40,530 nucleotides of DNA from NCBI GenBank assembly GCA_021162805.1, contig JAGGXZ010000055.1:1-40530 (forward strand), given 5' to 3'. The notes below the pieces were generated by a model. That model was not told where the DNA came from. It made no database searches and saw only the letters and a program-made list of their open reading frames with translations. A program made the translations under genes and the position numbers. This stretch comes from Candidatus Poribacteria bacterium. GTDB lineage: Bacteria > Poribacteria > WGA-4E > B28-G17. This document shows positions 23,594-30,698 of this stretch, one piece after another; position 1 is the stretch's first letter, and each line of letters starts with the position of its first letter.

Positions 23594-24347
23594 CTCGACA
23601 GGCCTCCACGAACGATCTAAAGAGAGCTGCCGCCTCAGGATGTCTACGCCACATCATCTCCGGGTGAAACTGGACGCCGAGCACGAATTTATGTCGGGGG
23701 CTCTCTATCGCTTCGATGATACCGTCGAGCGATGTGGCCGAAACCACAAATCCCTCCGCGGGCATCCTGACGGCCTGGTGGTGATAGGAATTGACATGGA
23801 TCACAGATTTGCCGATTATCTTGTGCAATAGGCTTCCTTCGACCACCTTTATGGTGTGAGAGCCGTACCATCCGGCGGCTCTCTGCCGATGTTTAAGCAC
23901 TTCGCCGGAGTGCTGGCTGAGATCCTGATAGAGCGTTCCTCCGGCGGCCACGTTCAGAACCTGTATCCCCCTGCATATGGCGAAAAGGGGTAGATCCCTC
24001 TCAAGCGCCAATTTTGTGAGCTCCATTTCGACCATGTCCCTCTCCAGATCAACGGCCCCTAGTTTCCGATGTGGCTCCTCGCCGAAGAAATGGGGTGAGA
24101 TGTCACCGCCGCCGGAGAGCAGAAGACCGTCTATCACGTCGATGTAGGTTTCGGCCAGGGACATATCCTCGAAGACCGGTATAACGAGCGGCAGGCCGCC
24201 GGCATGTTCTACGGCGTTGATGTACTCATAGCCACAATAGGAATATCTGAACACCCCGCTGCCTTCGTCATCGGCTATCTTAACCGATGTCCCGGAAGTT
24301 ATACCTATGACCGGTCCTTTCGACCTTGTCGTCATGTCGAATTCCAT
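23586..24347 (-). CDS. Class I glutamine amidotransferase-like hydrolase (PuuD/peptidase C26)
   Basis: This 253-residue protein has the class I GATase fold. GVQFHPEMM carries H228 and E230, the nucleophile C125 is in FAICRGIQVLNVAAGG, and LLSGGGDISPHFFGEEP is the early glycine-rich motif. The length and the motif order fit gamma-glutamyl-gamma-aminobutyrate hydrolase (PuuD-like), which cuts gamma-glutamyl amides, but substrate assignment in this family is unreliable. It is the first gene of the five-gene minus-strand operon. GAGGT lies 8 bases before the ATG. I see no clear promoter in the 62-base gap to the divergent hisA, which holds a GC-rich hairpin (24373-24389). Confidence 0.85.
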   Translation of the reverse strand: MEFDMTTRSKGPVIGITSGTSVKIADDEGSGVFRYSYCGYEYINAVEHAGGLPLVIPVFEDMSLAETYIDVIDGLLLSGGGDISPHFFGEEPHRKLGAVDLERDMVEMELTKLALERDLPLFAICRGIQVLNVAAGGTLYQDLSQHSGEVLKHRQRAAGWYGSHTIKVVEGSLLHKIIGKSVIHVNSYHHQAVRMPAEGFVVSATSLDGIIEAIESPRHKFVLGVQFHPEMMWRRHPEAAALFRSFVEACRDG

Positions 24348-24409
24348 GGTAAACTACCTCAGAATGTCTGACGTCGGCCGTCCGCCGACCGCTAGGAGGT
24401 CTTAACGAT

Positions 24410-25135
24410 ATGATCGTCATACCGGCGATAGATCTCATGGACGGCAAATGCGTCCGGCTGAGACAGGGTAGGTTTGACTGCAAGACAGTTTTCTCGGACG
24501 ATCCGGTTGAGGTCGCTCTGAGATGGCAAGAGATGGGAGCTAGATGGATACACATCGTCGATCTTGATGGCGCGCGTGAAGGGACGATGCGGAATTTCGA
24601 GGTCGTCAGACGGATCGTTCGCTCGATAAAGATCCCCGTCCAGCTCGGTGGGGGCATAAGGGATATGAAAAGGCTCCAGATGGTGCTCGATCTCGGCGTC
24701 AAGAGGGCGATCATCGGAACGGCAGCGCTGAAAAAACCTGAATTTGCCAAGCTTGCATGTGAGAGATTCGGCGACAAAACCGCCGTCGGAATAGATGCAC
24801 GCGATGGAATGGTCACCACGGACGGATGGCTTAACGTGTCCGAGAAACCGGCCATCCAGTTCGCTATCGAGATGGAGAAGCTCGGTGTGTCGCTCATAAT
24901 CTACACCGACATCGCCCGTGATGGGACGTTGAGCGGTGTGAACCTCAGAGCTGTGGAGGAGATGGCTCGATCGATCGACATCCCACTTATAGCCTCCGGC
25001 GGGGTTTCCTCGATCGATGACATAGAGAAACTCAAGGGGATCGAACACCTGGGCATCGTCGGGGTCATCATCGGGAAAGCCCTTTACACCGGCGCCCTCG
25101 ATCTGAAGGAGGCGATCGAAAAGGCCGAGAGCTGA
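24410..25135 (+). CDS. hisA: HisA, ProFAR isomerase of histidine synthesis
   Basis: This 241-residue (beta/alpha)8 protein catalyses the fourth step of histidine synthesis, the Amadori-type isomerisation of ProFAR to PRFAR. The catalytic base is D8 in IPAIDLMDGKCVRL. The phosphate-binding glycines are in QLGGGIRDM and SGGVSSIDDI. The second catalytic aspartate lies in the IYTDIARDGTLSG loop (about residue 167). The C-terminus (VIIGKALYTGALDLKEAI) is typical. The TrpF-like PriA is an alternative for some lineages, but the spacing and these motifs favour HisA. An AGGAGG site precedes the start. No other his gene is nearby. It converges on moaE with a single base between the stops. Confidence 0.93.
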   Translation: MIVIPAIDLMDGKCVRLRQGRFDCKTVFSDDPVEVALRWQEMGARWIHIVDLDGAREGTMRNFEVVRRIVRSIKIPVQLGGGIRDMKRLQMVLDLGVKRAIIGTAALKKPEFAKLACERFGDKTAVGIDARDGMVTTDGWLNVSEKPAIQFAIEMEKLGVSLIIYTDIARDGTLSGVNLRAVEEMARSIDIPLIASGGVSSIDDIEKLKGIEHLGIVGVIIGKALYTGALDLKEAIEKAES

Positions 25136-25136
25136 A

Positions 25137-25541
25137 TTACACCCATTTCTCGCCGTCCTCATATATCTCCTTCTTCCATATGGGGACGCTCTCCTTTATC
25201 CTCTCGATGGCGTATCTGCAACCCTGAAACGCCTCGGATCGATGGGGGGAGGAGACGGCGATGAAGAGGCTCGCCTCGCCTACCTTTAAGTTTCCCACTC
25301 GATGGAGGATCGCCGTTTTCGCCCCCCATCTCTCCCTTATCTCCTCGACGATTTTCTCCAATTCCCTCTCCGCCATCTCGGCGTACGCCTCATATTCCAA
25401 CCGTATTACCTTTCTTCCGTTCGAGATACCCCGCACCACACCTAAAAAGGTCATCACAGCGCCATCCCGATCGGTCTGTATGGCGGATACCATATCCCAC
25501 ATGATCTGCGGCGTTATTGGCTTGTCCGTAACCCTCACCAT
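25137..25541 (-). CDS. moaE: MoaE, molybdopterin synthase large subunit
   Basis: This 134-residue protein is the catalytic subunit of molybdopterin synthase, which with thiocarboxylated MoaD converts cPMP to molybdopterin. It shows GAVMTFLGVVRGISNGRKV, LEYEAYAEMAERELEKI, VGEASLFIAVSSPHRSEAF and the C-terminal active-site run ESVPIWKKEIYEDGEKW with the conserved lysines. The length is standard. It starts 3 bases after moaD, the usual order. No moaA, moaC or moeA is in the window, so the rest of the pathway is elsewhere. Confidence 0.95.
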   Translation of the reverse strand: MVRVTDKPITPQIMWDMVSAIQTDRDGAVMTFLGVVRGISNGRKVIRLEYEAYAEMAERELEKIVEEIRERWGAKTAILHRVGNLKVGEASLFIAVSSPHRSEAFQGCRYAIERIKESVPIWKKEIYEDGEKWV

Positions 25542-25544
25542 GTT

Positions 25545-25787
25545 CTATCCACCGCTTACCGGAGGTATAAGGGCCAGCTCATCGCCATCATGCAGCATCG
25601 TGGCCGGGTCCGAATACTCCAGGTTGACGGAGAACTGCATGCTCTTGATCTCTTTCAGTTCAGGAAATCTGGTTAAGAGGAGATTAAAGGCGTCTTTTAT
25701 GGTTGCACCTTCGTGCAGATCGATCTCCAGCTCCGACTGTCCCACAATCGACCGTGCCATCGCAAACGGTTTAACCTTTATCCTCAT
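25545..25787 (-). CDS. moaD: MoaD, molybdopterin synthase small subunit
   Basis: This 80-residue protein has a ubiquitin-like beta-grasp fold. It begins with RIKVKPFAMARSIVG, has LALIPPVSGG at the C-terminus and ends in Gly-Gly, the residues that are adenylated and thiocarboxylated to carry sulphur. It is followed by moaE after 3 bases and preceded by the nicotinamidase-like gene after 3 bases, so it is transcribed as part of the five-gene minus-strand run. The Gly-Gly end and the moaE neighbour distinguish it from ThiS. Confidence 0.93.
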   Translation of the reverse strand: MRIKVKPFAMARSIVGQSELEIDLHEGATIKDAFNLLLTRFPELKEIKSMQFSVNLEYSDPATMLHDGDELALIPPVSGG

Positions 25788-25790
25788 CGT

Positions 25791-26333
25791 TCAGAGCTCA
25801 CCTGTGCTTTTGAGTTTGGCGCCGAGTATCCTCTCCATATGTTTCAACGCCCACTCGTGGGCCTCGGGGTCAAAGGAGGCGACGCAGTCGGTGTAGACCT
25901 CCACCGGGTAATCCCTGTTTCGGGCGTCCGCTACGGTATGCATAACGCATATATCGGTGCAGACGCCGACCACCACAAGCCTCTCGATGTCGAGTTCTCT
26001 GAGCCTTTTGTCCAGTTCCGTGTTGTAAAAGCCGCTGTATCTGTTCTTGGATATCCTCTCCCCTTCATAACCGGCAAGCTCCGGTATGATCTCCCTCTCT
26101 GGCGAACCTATCACGCAGTGCGGCGGAAACATCTGGAACTCCTTATCGTCCGGCTGATGGGTGTCTATCAGGAAGAACACCTTGGCCCCCTGAGCGGTCT
26201 TGACGTCGAGGAGCTTTTTGATATTCGGTATGATCTTACGGCAATCATCGCCGCAGTAGAGGGTATTTCCCTCCTCACAAAACCCCCGAAGCATATCCAC
26301 GACGATAATTGCCGTTTTCTCCTCTCCGCTCAT
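25791..26333 (-). CDS. Isochorismatase/nicotinamidase-like cysteine hydrolase
   Basis: This 180-residue protein carries the catalytic triad of the cysteine hydrolase family: D13 in AIIVVDMLRGF, a lysine in ERISKNRYSGFYNTEL, and the cysteine in VVGVCTDICVMHT. The motif after the cysteine (VADARNRDYPVEVYTDCV) resembles nicotinamidase (PncA). The acid FCEEGNTLYCGDD near residues 18-30 differs from the usual metal-binding site, so the substrate is uncertain. Nicotinamidases recycle nicotinamide in NAD metabolism. The gene lies 3 bases before moaD and 4 bases after the Cys-rich gene, so it is in the same operon. Confidence 0.85.
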   Translation of the reverse strand: MSGEEKTAIIVVDMLRGFCEEGNTLYCGDDCRKIIPNIKKLLDVKTAQGAKVFFLIDTHQPDDKEFQMFPPHCVIGSPEREIIPELAGYEGERISKNRYSGFYNTELDKRLRELDIERLVVVGVCTDICVMHTVADARNRDYPVEVYTDCVASFDPEAHEWALKHMERILGAKLKSTGEL

Positions 26334-26337
26334 AGCT

Positions 26338-26481
26338 TTACCTCATGCAGGCTGGCTTCTGTCCTCTTGAGAGATGATGTCTCATACACTCACAGCATAT
26401 ACCCCGTCTGGAGCATTTTTCATACGTGCAGGGACAGTCTTTTAAGTTTCTATCCCTGTTTGGGCAACCGTGGTTTCGCAT
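26338..26481 (-). CDS. Small cysteine-rich protein (DUF6485-like)
   Basis: About 47 residues with eight cysteines. The pattern NHGCPNRDRNLKDCPC, YEKCSRRGICCECMRHHL and KPACMR matches DUF6485-type proteins from anaerobes, which probably bind zinc or another metal; the function is unknown. I take the ATG at 26481 because AAGGAGG lies 6 bases upstream and the fold begins at once; a longer in-frame reading to 26583 would run through the neighbour. The start overlaps the end of the upstream sugar-isomerase-like gene by a few bases. Confidence 0.75.
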   Translation of the reverse strand: MRNHGCPNRDRNLKDCPCTYEKCSRRGICCECMRHHLSRGQKPACMR

Positions 26482-26482
26482 C

Positions 26483-27274
26483 TCATTCCTCCTTGAAGAG
26501 TTTTTTGAGGAAGATGAGGTTTTTGGAGGCCGCATATGACGGATCATCAGTAGCTTTGGTTTCGAGGATGATATAACCGTCATAGCCGATATCCCTGATC
26601 GCCTCGGCCACCGCCTCGAAATTCAGGTCTCCCTCTCCCAGGTAGGTTCCACCGGGAGCCTTAGCATGTATGGCGGCGATCTTATCGCCTAGGAGGTGTA
26701 TCTCCTCCACAGGATCGTTGCCGAGGCTGAGTCCGTTGCCGAAGTCATAGTATGCCCTCACGTATGGCGAATCTATCGCCTCGATAATCCTCATCTGTCT
26801 TCTGGCTGAAGGGCAGACGCCTCCTCCGACGTTTTCGATGGCGAGGATCACGTTGTTCCTCTCAGCATCTGGAGCACAGAGCTCAAGCCCTTTTATCCAG
26901 TTCTCAAGGGATCTATCGGGATCAACCCCCTCGCCTCTGGCAGGGGTTATCGGCACCAGTATGAATCCGGCGCCGAGCTCGCTACAGTAGGCTGTGGACC
27001 GCTTAATGATCTCGACTGCCGTTTTTCTAACGTCATCCCTCTCGCTTGAGAGGCTTAAACTCCACATGACGCCCAGGCAGACGGAGGCGAGCTCGGCCCC
27101 CGACTCCTGTGACATCCTCCTTATCTCCTCTCTTCCCTCGGCGGACCAGAAGAGGGTATTGGCGTAATCGGCCCCTATGTCGAGCTCCACGCCGTCAAAC
27201 CCCAATCTGGCTGCCTCGTAGAAGACCTCATTCCACGGTTTCCTCAAAACGCCGTTTCTGACGCCAAATTTCAT
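26483..27274 (-). CDS. Sugar phosphate isomerase/epimerase-like TIM-barrel protein
   Basis: About 263 residues. It belongs to the xylose isomerase-like TIM barrel family. The start is at 27274 because AAGGAG precedes it; an in-frame start at 27370 would add 32 residues from the intergenic region. Motifs include GFDGVELDIGADY, VILAIENVGGGV (metal-binding glutamate), YVRAYYDFGNGLSLG, AIHAKAPGGTYLGEGDL and YDGYIILETKATDD (second glutamate near the C-terminus). Family members isomerise or epimerise sugars, but the substrate is not evident. It leads the five-gene run and has a divergent promoter. Confidence 0.85.
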   Translation of the reverse strand: MKFGVRNGVLRKPWNEVFYEAARLGFDGVELDIGADYANTLFWSAEGREEIRRMSQESGAELASVCLGVMWSLSLSSERDDVRKTAVEIIKRSTAYCSELGAGFILVPITPARGEGVDPDRSLENWIKGLELCAPDAERNNVILAIENVGGGVCPSARRQMRIIEAIDSPYVRAYYDFGNGLSLGNDPVEEIHLLGDKIAAIHAKAPGGTYLGEGDLNFEAVAEAIRDIGYDGYIILETKATDDPSYAASKNLIFLKKLFKEE

Positions 27275-27309
27275 ATCGCTCTCCTTCGATCGAGCTTGAA
27301 GGCAAGATA

Positions 27310-27339
27310 AATTTACCATAATCTCGGCGTGAATGTCAA
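27310..27339 (-). promoter_or_regulatory. Promoter of the isomerase-to-moaE operon
   Basis: On the minus strand a perfect -35 TTGACA (27339-27334) is followed after 18 bases by TAAATT (27315-27310). A second TTGACA (27350-27355) points the other way, and the two form an inverted repeat GTCAA/TTGAC with 10 bases between. The plus-strand copy lacks a good -10 (TAGAAT only at 21 bases). Confidence 0.45.
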
Positions 27340-27411
27340 TCAACCTCCCTTGACAACGACGGTGTAACATTGCATCATAGAATCAGAAAATTTAAGGAGG
27401 GTGTTTCAGAC

Positions 27412-28536
27412 ATGTTTGAGCTTAGGTATCCAAGCAGATTGATCTTCGGCAACGGATGCTTCAATCGACTTGGCGAGATGGCCGCCGAATTCGGACGGAG
27501 AGCCCTCCTCGTAACCGGAAGGAGAGCCATGAGGGAATCGGGAACGCTGGATAAAGCCTTGAAACTGCTGCGGGAGTTCAATATAGAGGTGGTGGTCTTC
27601 GATAGAGTTGAACCCGAACCCTCGACCGACACCGTGGATGAAGGGGTAAGGGTTGTCAGGGCGGAGAGATGTGATCTGGTCGTAGGAATCGGCGGTGGTA
27701 GCGCGATGGACGTAGCCAAAGCAATAGCATGCCTCGTCCGAAATGAGGGTTCCGCATCCGAATATCAACAGGGGATGAGAAAGATCGAAAGGGAAGGGTT
27801 ACCCTTCATAGCCGTTCCAACTACTGCCGGCACGGGCGCGGAGGTAACTAAAAACGCCGTTTTGATAGATAGATCCCGCGGCGTGAAAGCCAGCATAAGA
27901 AGTCCGCTGATGTTGGCAAAAATCGCCCTTATCGATCCTCTGTTGACCGTGAGCGCGCCGCCGAGGGTCACAGCAGGTTCCGGCATGGATGCCCTAACAC
28001 AGGCGATAGAATCCTATGTCTCCCTCGCATCGAATCCCGTCTCTGATGCGCTGGCCATAAGGGCGATCAAGTATATCTATAATTTTCTCCCCAGGGCATT
28101 TGAATCGGGCGATGATATCGAGGCGAGAGAAAAGGTGATGCTGGGGAGCTTCATGACAGGACTCTCTTTCGCCAATGCCTCCCTCGGAGCAGTTCACGGC
28201 CTCGCCCATCCGATCGGAGCACACTTCGGGATCCCCCATGGCATCGCGTGCGCCATACTGTTGCCTCACGTTATGAGGTTTAATCTCGATGTCAGAAAGG
28301 AGAAGTATGCCGAAATAGCTGTCGCTATGGGAGCTGAACCCGTCCCCGAGATGGCGATCGAAAGGGTGAAGGAACTGTCGTTAAAGCTGGAGCTTCCCCA
28401 GAGGCTCTCCCATTTCGGGATTGAGAAAGGGGAGTTGGAAAAGGTGGCAAGGGATGCCAGAGGGTCAAGTTTGAACAACAATCCAAGACCGGCAACGAGA
28501 GAGGATCTAATCGAGATCCTCCATGCCGCGCTATGA
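27412..28536 (+). CDS. Iron-containing alcohol dehydrogenase
   Basis: About 374 residues, family III alcohol dehydrogenase. The NAD-binding glycines are in VGIGGGSAMDVAKAIA, and TTAGTGAEVTKNAVL follows. The metal ligands are in GSGMDALTQAIESYVS (Asp) and AVHGLAHPIGAHFGIPHG (three histidines). The ATG at 27412 is chosen because AAGGAGG lies about 11 bases upstream and the family begins FELRYPSRLIFGNG. An in-frame start at 27370 would add 14 residues without a site. Members oxidise various alcohols or reduce aldehydes using Fe2+ or Zn2+. It is followed after 18 bases by the DapA-family gene, so the two may act in one pathway. Confidence 0.88.
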   Translation: MFELRYPSRLIFGNGCFNRLGEMAAEFGRRALLVTGRRAMRESGTLDKALKLLREFNIEVVVFDRVEPEPSTDTVDEGVRVVRAERCDLVVGIGGGSAMDVAKAIACLVRNEGSASEYQQGMRKIEREGLPFIAVPTTAGTGAEVTKNAVLIDRSRGVKASIRSPLMLAKIALIDPLLTVSAPPRVTAGSGMDALTQAIESYVSLASNPVSDALAIRAIKYIYNFLPRAFESGDDIEAREKVMLGSFMTGLSFANASLGAVHGLAHPIGAHFGIPHGIACAILLPHVMRFNLDVRKEKYAEIAVAMGAEPVPEMAIERVKELSLKLELPQRLSHFGIEKGELEKVARDARGSSLNNNPRPATREDLIEILHAAL

Positions 28537-28554
28537 AGTCTGGAGGTGGGAAGG

Positions 28555-29454
28555 ATGAGATTCGAAGGTATAATACCGCCGCTTGTCACTCCGATGAAGG
28601 ATGGAGGAGAGCTGAATCTGGACGGATTACCCCCTATAATTGAATACGTCATCAGGGGTGGGGTACACGGGATATTCATCCTGGGCAGTCAGAGTGAGTC
28701 GTTCGCCCTCTCCTTCGATGAGAAACGGGAGATCATACTTAAGACCCTTGAAATCGTTTCAGGAAGGGTTCCCGTGTTGGTTGGAACCGGCATGATAACC
28801 ACCCGTGACTCGATTCGCATGACGCGGTTGGCGAGGGAACTCGGCGCCGACGGCGTCTCCGTCATGACTCCATACTTCATTCGTCCTTCTCAGGAGGAGC
28901 TATATGAGCATTATCGGGCGATTGCCGAAGAAGCGGGGGAAATGTCGGTGCTTCTCTATAACAATCCACTTCGCACAGGGCTACAGATTGAAGTCGAAAC
29001 GGTCGTGAGATTGGCAGAGCTGAAGAACGTCGTTGGGATGAAGGAGAGCAGCGGTGATATGATGAGGATGATGAGATACATTCAGGCGACGGAGAGGATG
29101 GAATTCGACGTGTTGTCGGGGAATGATGCCCTGATCTATGCGGGGATGCTGTGTGGGGCCAAAGGAGGCGTATCCGCCACCGCTAACGTCTATCCTGATC
29201 TGGTGGTTGGGATATATGAGTCGGTTAGGAGGGGTGACCTTGAGGAAGGACGGCGGTTACAGTATGAGCTTTTGAAGTTCAGGGTGGCCTTCAACCGCCT
29301 CGGCACTTTCCCCGCCATGGTTAAGGAGGCTATGAATATGCTAGGCCTTCCGGCCGGTCCTCCACGTCCGCCTGTTAAACCGCTAGCGCATGAGGAGAAG
29401 GAGGAGCTGAAAAGGATAATGGATGAGCTGAATTTGGGCTCGGGCTCTCGCTGA
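28555..29454 (+). CDS. DapA/NAL-family class I aldolase
   Basis: About 299 residues. The Schiff-base lysine is K163 in VVGMKESSGDM, and Y135 in VLLYNNPLRTG is the proton-relay tyrosine. The beginning (EGIIPPLVTPM) is typical of the family. The pyruvate-binding loop reads ILGSQSESFAL, in place of GTTGE. This change means it may not be dihydrodipicolinate synthase itself; related enzymes condense pyruvate with other aldehydes or sugar acids. The ATG at 28555 has GGAGG 8 bases upstream; a GTG at 28546 is a poorer choice. It lies directly after the alcohol dehydrogenase. The amino acid or sugar pathway is not clear from context. Confidence 0.85.
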   Translation: MRFEGIIPPLVTPMKDGGELNLDGLPPIIEYVIRGGVHGIFILGSQSESFALSFDEKREIILKTLEIVSGRVPVLVGTGMITTRDSIRMTRLARELGADGVSVMTPYFIRPSQEELYEHYRAIAEEAGEMSVLLYNNPLRTGLQIEVETVVRLAELKNVVGMKESSGDMMRMMRYIQATERMEFDVLSGNDALIYAGMLCGAKGGVSATANVYPDLVVGIYESVRRGDLEEGRRLQYELLKFRVAFNRLGTFPAMVKEAMNMLGLPAGPPRPPVKPLAHEEKEELKRIMDELNLGSGSR

Positions 29455-29510
29455 TTCCGTGGAATTTCGCTTCCGATTATGATAAAATAAATCCGGTTAT
29501 GAGGTGAAGC

Positions 29511-30698
29511 ATGGTAAAAGAGGATATATCCCTGCTCAGGGAAGCCTTCGATTCTTTCAACAGAGCAGTTGACAGATTAAGCTCCTCCTACTCGGAACTG
29601 GAGAAAAAAGTCGCTCAGCTCAAGGAGGAACTCGCCAGGGAGAACGCTGAGAAGGAGAAGCTGCGCGGATATCTTGAGAGCATACTCAACAGCATCGACC
29701 TGGGGGTGATAGCTGTTAACGTCGAGGGCAGAGTGATCTTTTTTAACAGGGCGGCGGGGGAGATACTAGGGCTGGACCCCCAGAAGGCGGTCGGTCGTAG
29801 TTGTTCTTCCGTGCTTGGGCTCGATTCACCGCTTGAGGAAACGCTGAGGAATACACGACGCAGGACCTTCGACGACGAATTGATAAACCCTGAGGAGAAC
29901 GGCGAACCGATAAAGGTCGAGATAACCACCTCGCCGATGTGGGATGAACACGGTAAGGTGATAGGGGCCGTGGAGGTGATAAAGGATATATCCGAGCGGA
30001 AGATGTTGGAGGAACAGATCAGGAGGTCCGAAACGCTATCCGCGCTTGGTGAGATGGCCGCCCAGGTCGTCCACGAAATACGAAATCCACTGGGAGCGAT
30101 TCAGCTTTATGTGGGTATACTACAGAGGGAGCTGAGCGGGGATCAGAAAAAGCTTGCCGACGATATAGCCTCCGGCCTCAGGTCGATAGAGATCATAACC
30201 TCCAACCTGCTTGCCCTCGCCCGACCGATCAAACCGTCCTTCCGAGAGGTGGATATACTCGCCCTGCTGGAAGAGGTGATAACCTTCGCCATATACGCCA
30301 TAGAGGAGAATGGGATCAAGCTGATAAGAGATTATCCTGAGTGTGGCCTGATCTGCCACGTCGATCCGGAACAGATCAAACAGGTCGCTCTTAACCTTAT
30401 ACTCAACGCCATCCAGGCTATGCCTGAAGGAGGCGTGTTGAGGATATCCGCTTCGAAGGGCAACGGCAGGATAAAACTTGAGTTCGAGGACACAGGAGTT
30501 GGGATACCTCAGGAACATCTGGATAAGATCTTCAATCCCTTCTTCTCGACGAAAAGCACCGGAACAGGTCTGGGATTATACACGGTGGATAAGATCCTCA
30601 GAGCGCACGGCGCATCGATAAGGGTTAAAAGCCAAGTGGGCGTGGGAACCTGTTTCCTCATAGAGATCCCGGAGGTGATAAAGGGTGAGCAGCGATAA
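29511..30698 (+). CDS. PAS histidine kinase, NtrB/FlgS-like
   Basis: This 395-residue kinase has no membrane helix. An N-terminal coiled coil (residues about 15-58) is followed by a PAS domain (ILNSIDLGVIAVNVEGRVIF). The core has H188 in VVHEIRNPLGAIQL and the HATPase motifs NLILNAIQAMPEGG, FEDTGVGIPQEHLDKIF and FSTKSTGTGLGLYTV. Its 14-base overlap with the NtrC-type gene shows they are a pair. Such cytoplasmic NtrB-like kinases upstream of flagellar operons (FlgS/FlrB) phosphorylate a sigma-54 activator; here the flagellar operon follows next. A weak -10 (TATGAT, 29478-29483) lies ahead of the gene, and GAGGTG precedes the ATG. Confidence 0.9.
   Translation: MVKEDISLLREAFDSFNRAVDRLSSSYSELEKKVAQLKEELARENAEKEKLRGYLESILNSIDLGVIAVNVEGRVIFFNRAAGEILGLDPQKAVGRSCSSVLGLDSPLEETLRNTRRRTFDDELINPEENGEPIKVEITTSPMWDEHGKVIGAVEVIKDISERKMLEEQIRRSETLSALGEMAAQVVHEIRNPLGAIQLYVGILQRELSGDQKKLADDIASGLRSIEIITSNLLALARPIKPSFREVDILALLEEVITFAIYAIEENGIKLIRDYPECGLICHVDPEQIKQVALNLILNAIQAMPEGGVLRISASKGNGRIKLEFEDTGVGIPQEHLDKIFNPFFSTKSTGTGLGLYTVDKILRAHGASIRVKSQVGVGTCFLIEIPEVIKGEQR

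Noticed and set aside
24392-25162. 256-codon open frame on the minus strand
   Set aside because: It is antisense to hisA, whose motifs are unmistakable.
25713-26576. 287-codon open frame on the plus strand
   Set aside because: It is antisense to moaD, the nicotinamidase-like gene, the Cys-rich gene and the isomerase end, and no family or ribosome site is seen.
29455-29483. Promoter before the NtrB-like kinase
   Set aside because: A -10 of TATGAT is present, but the base 17 upstream (TTCCGT) is a poor -35, so it is noted only in the gene entry.
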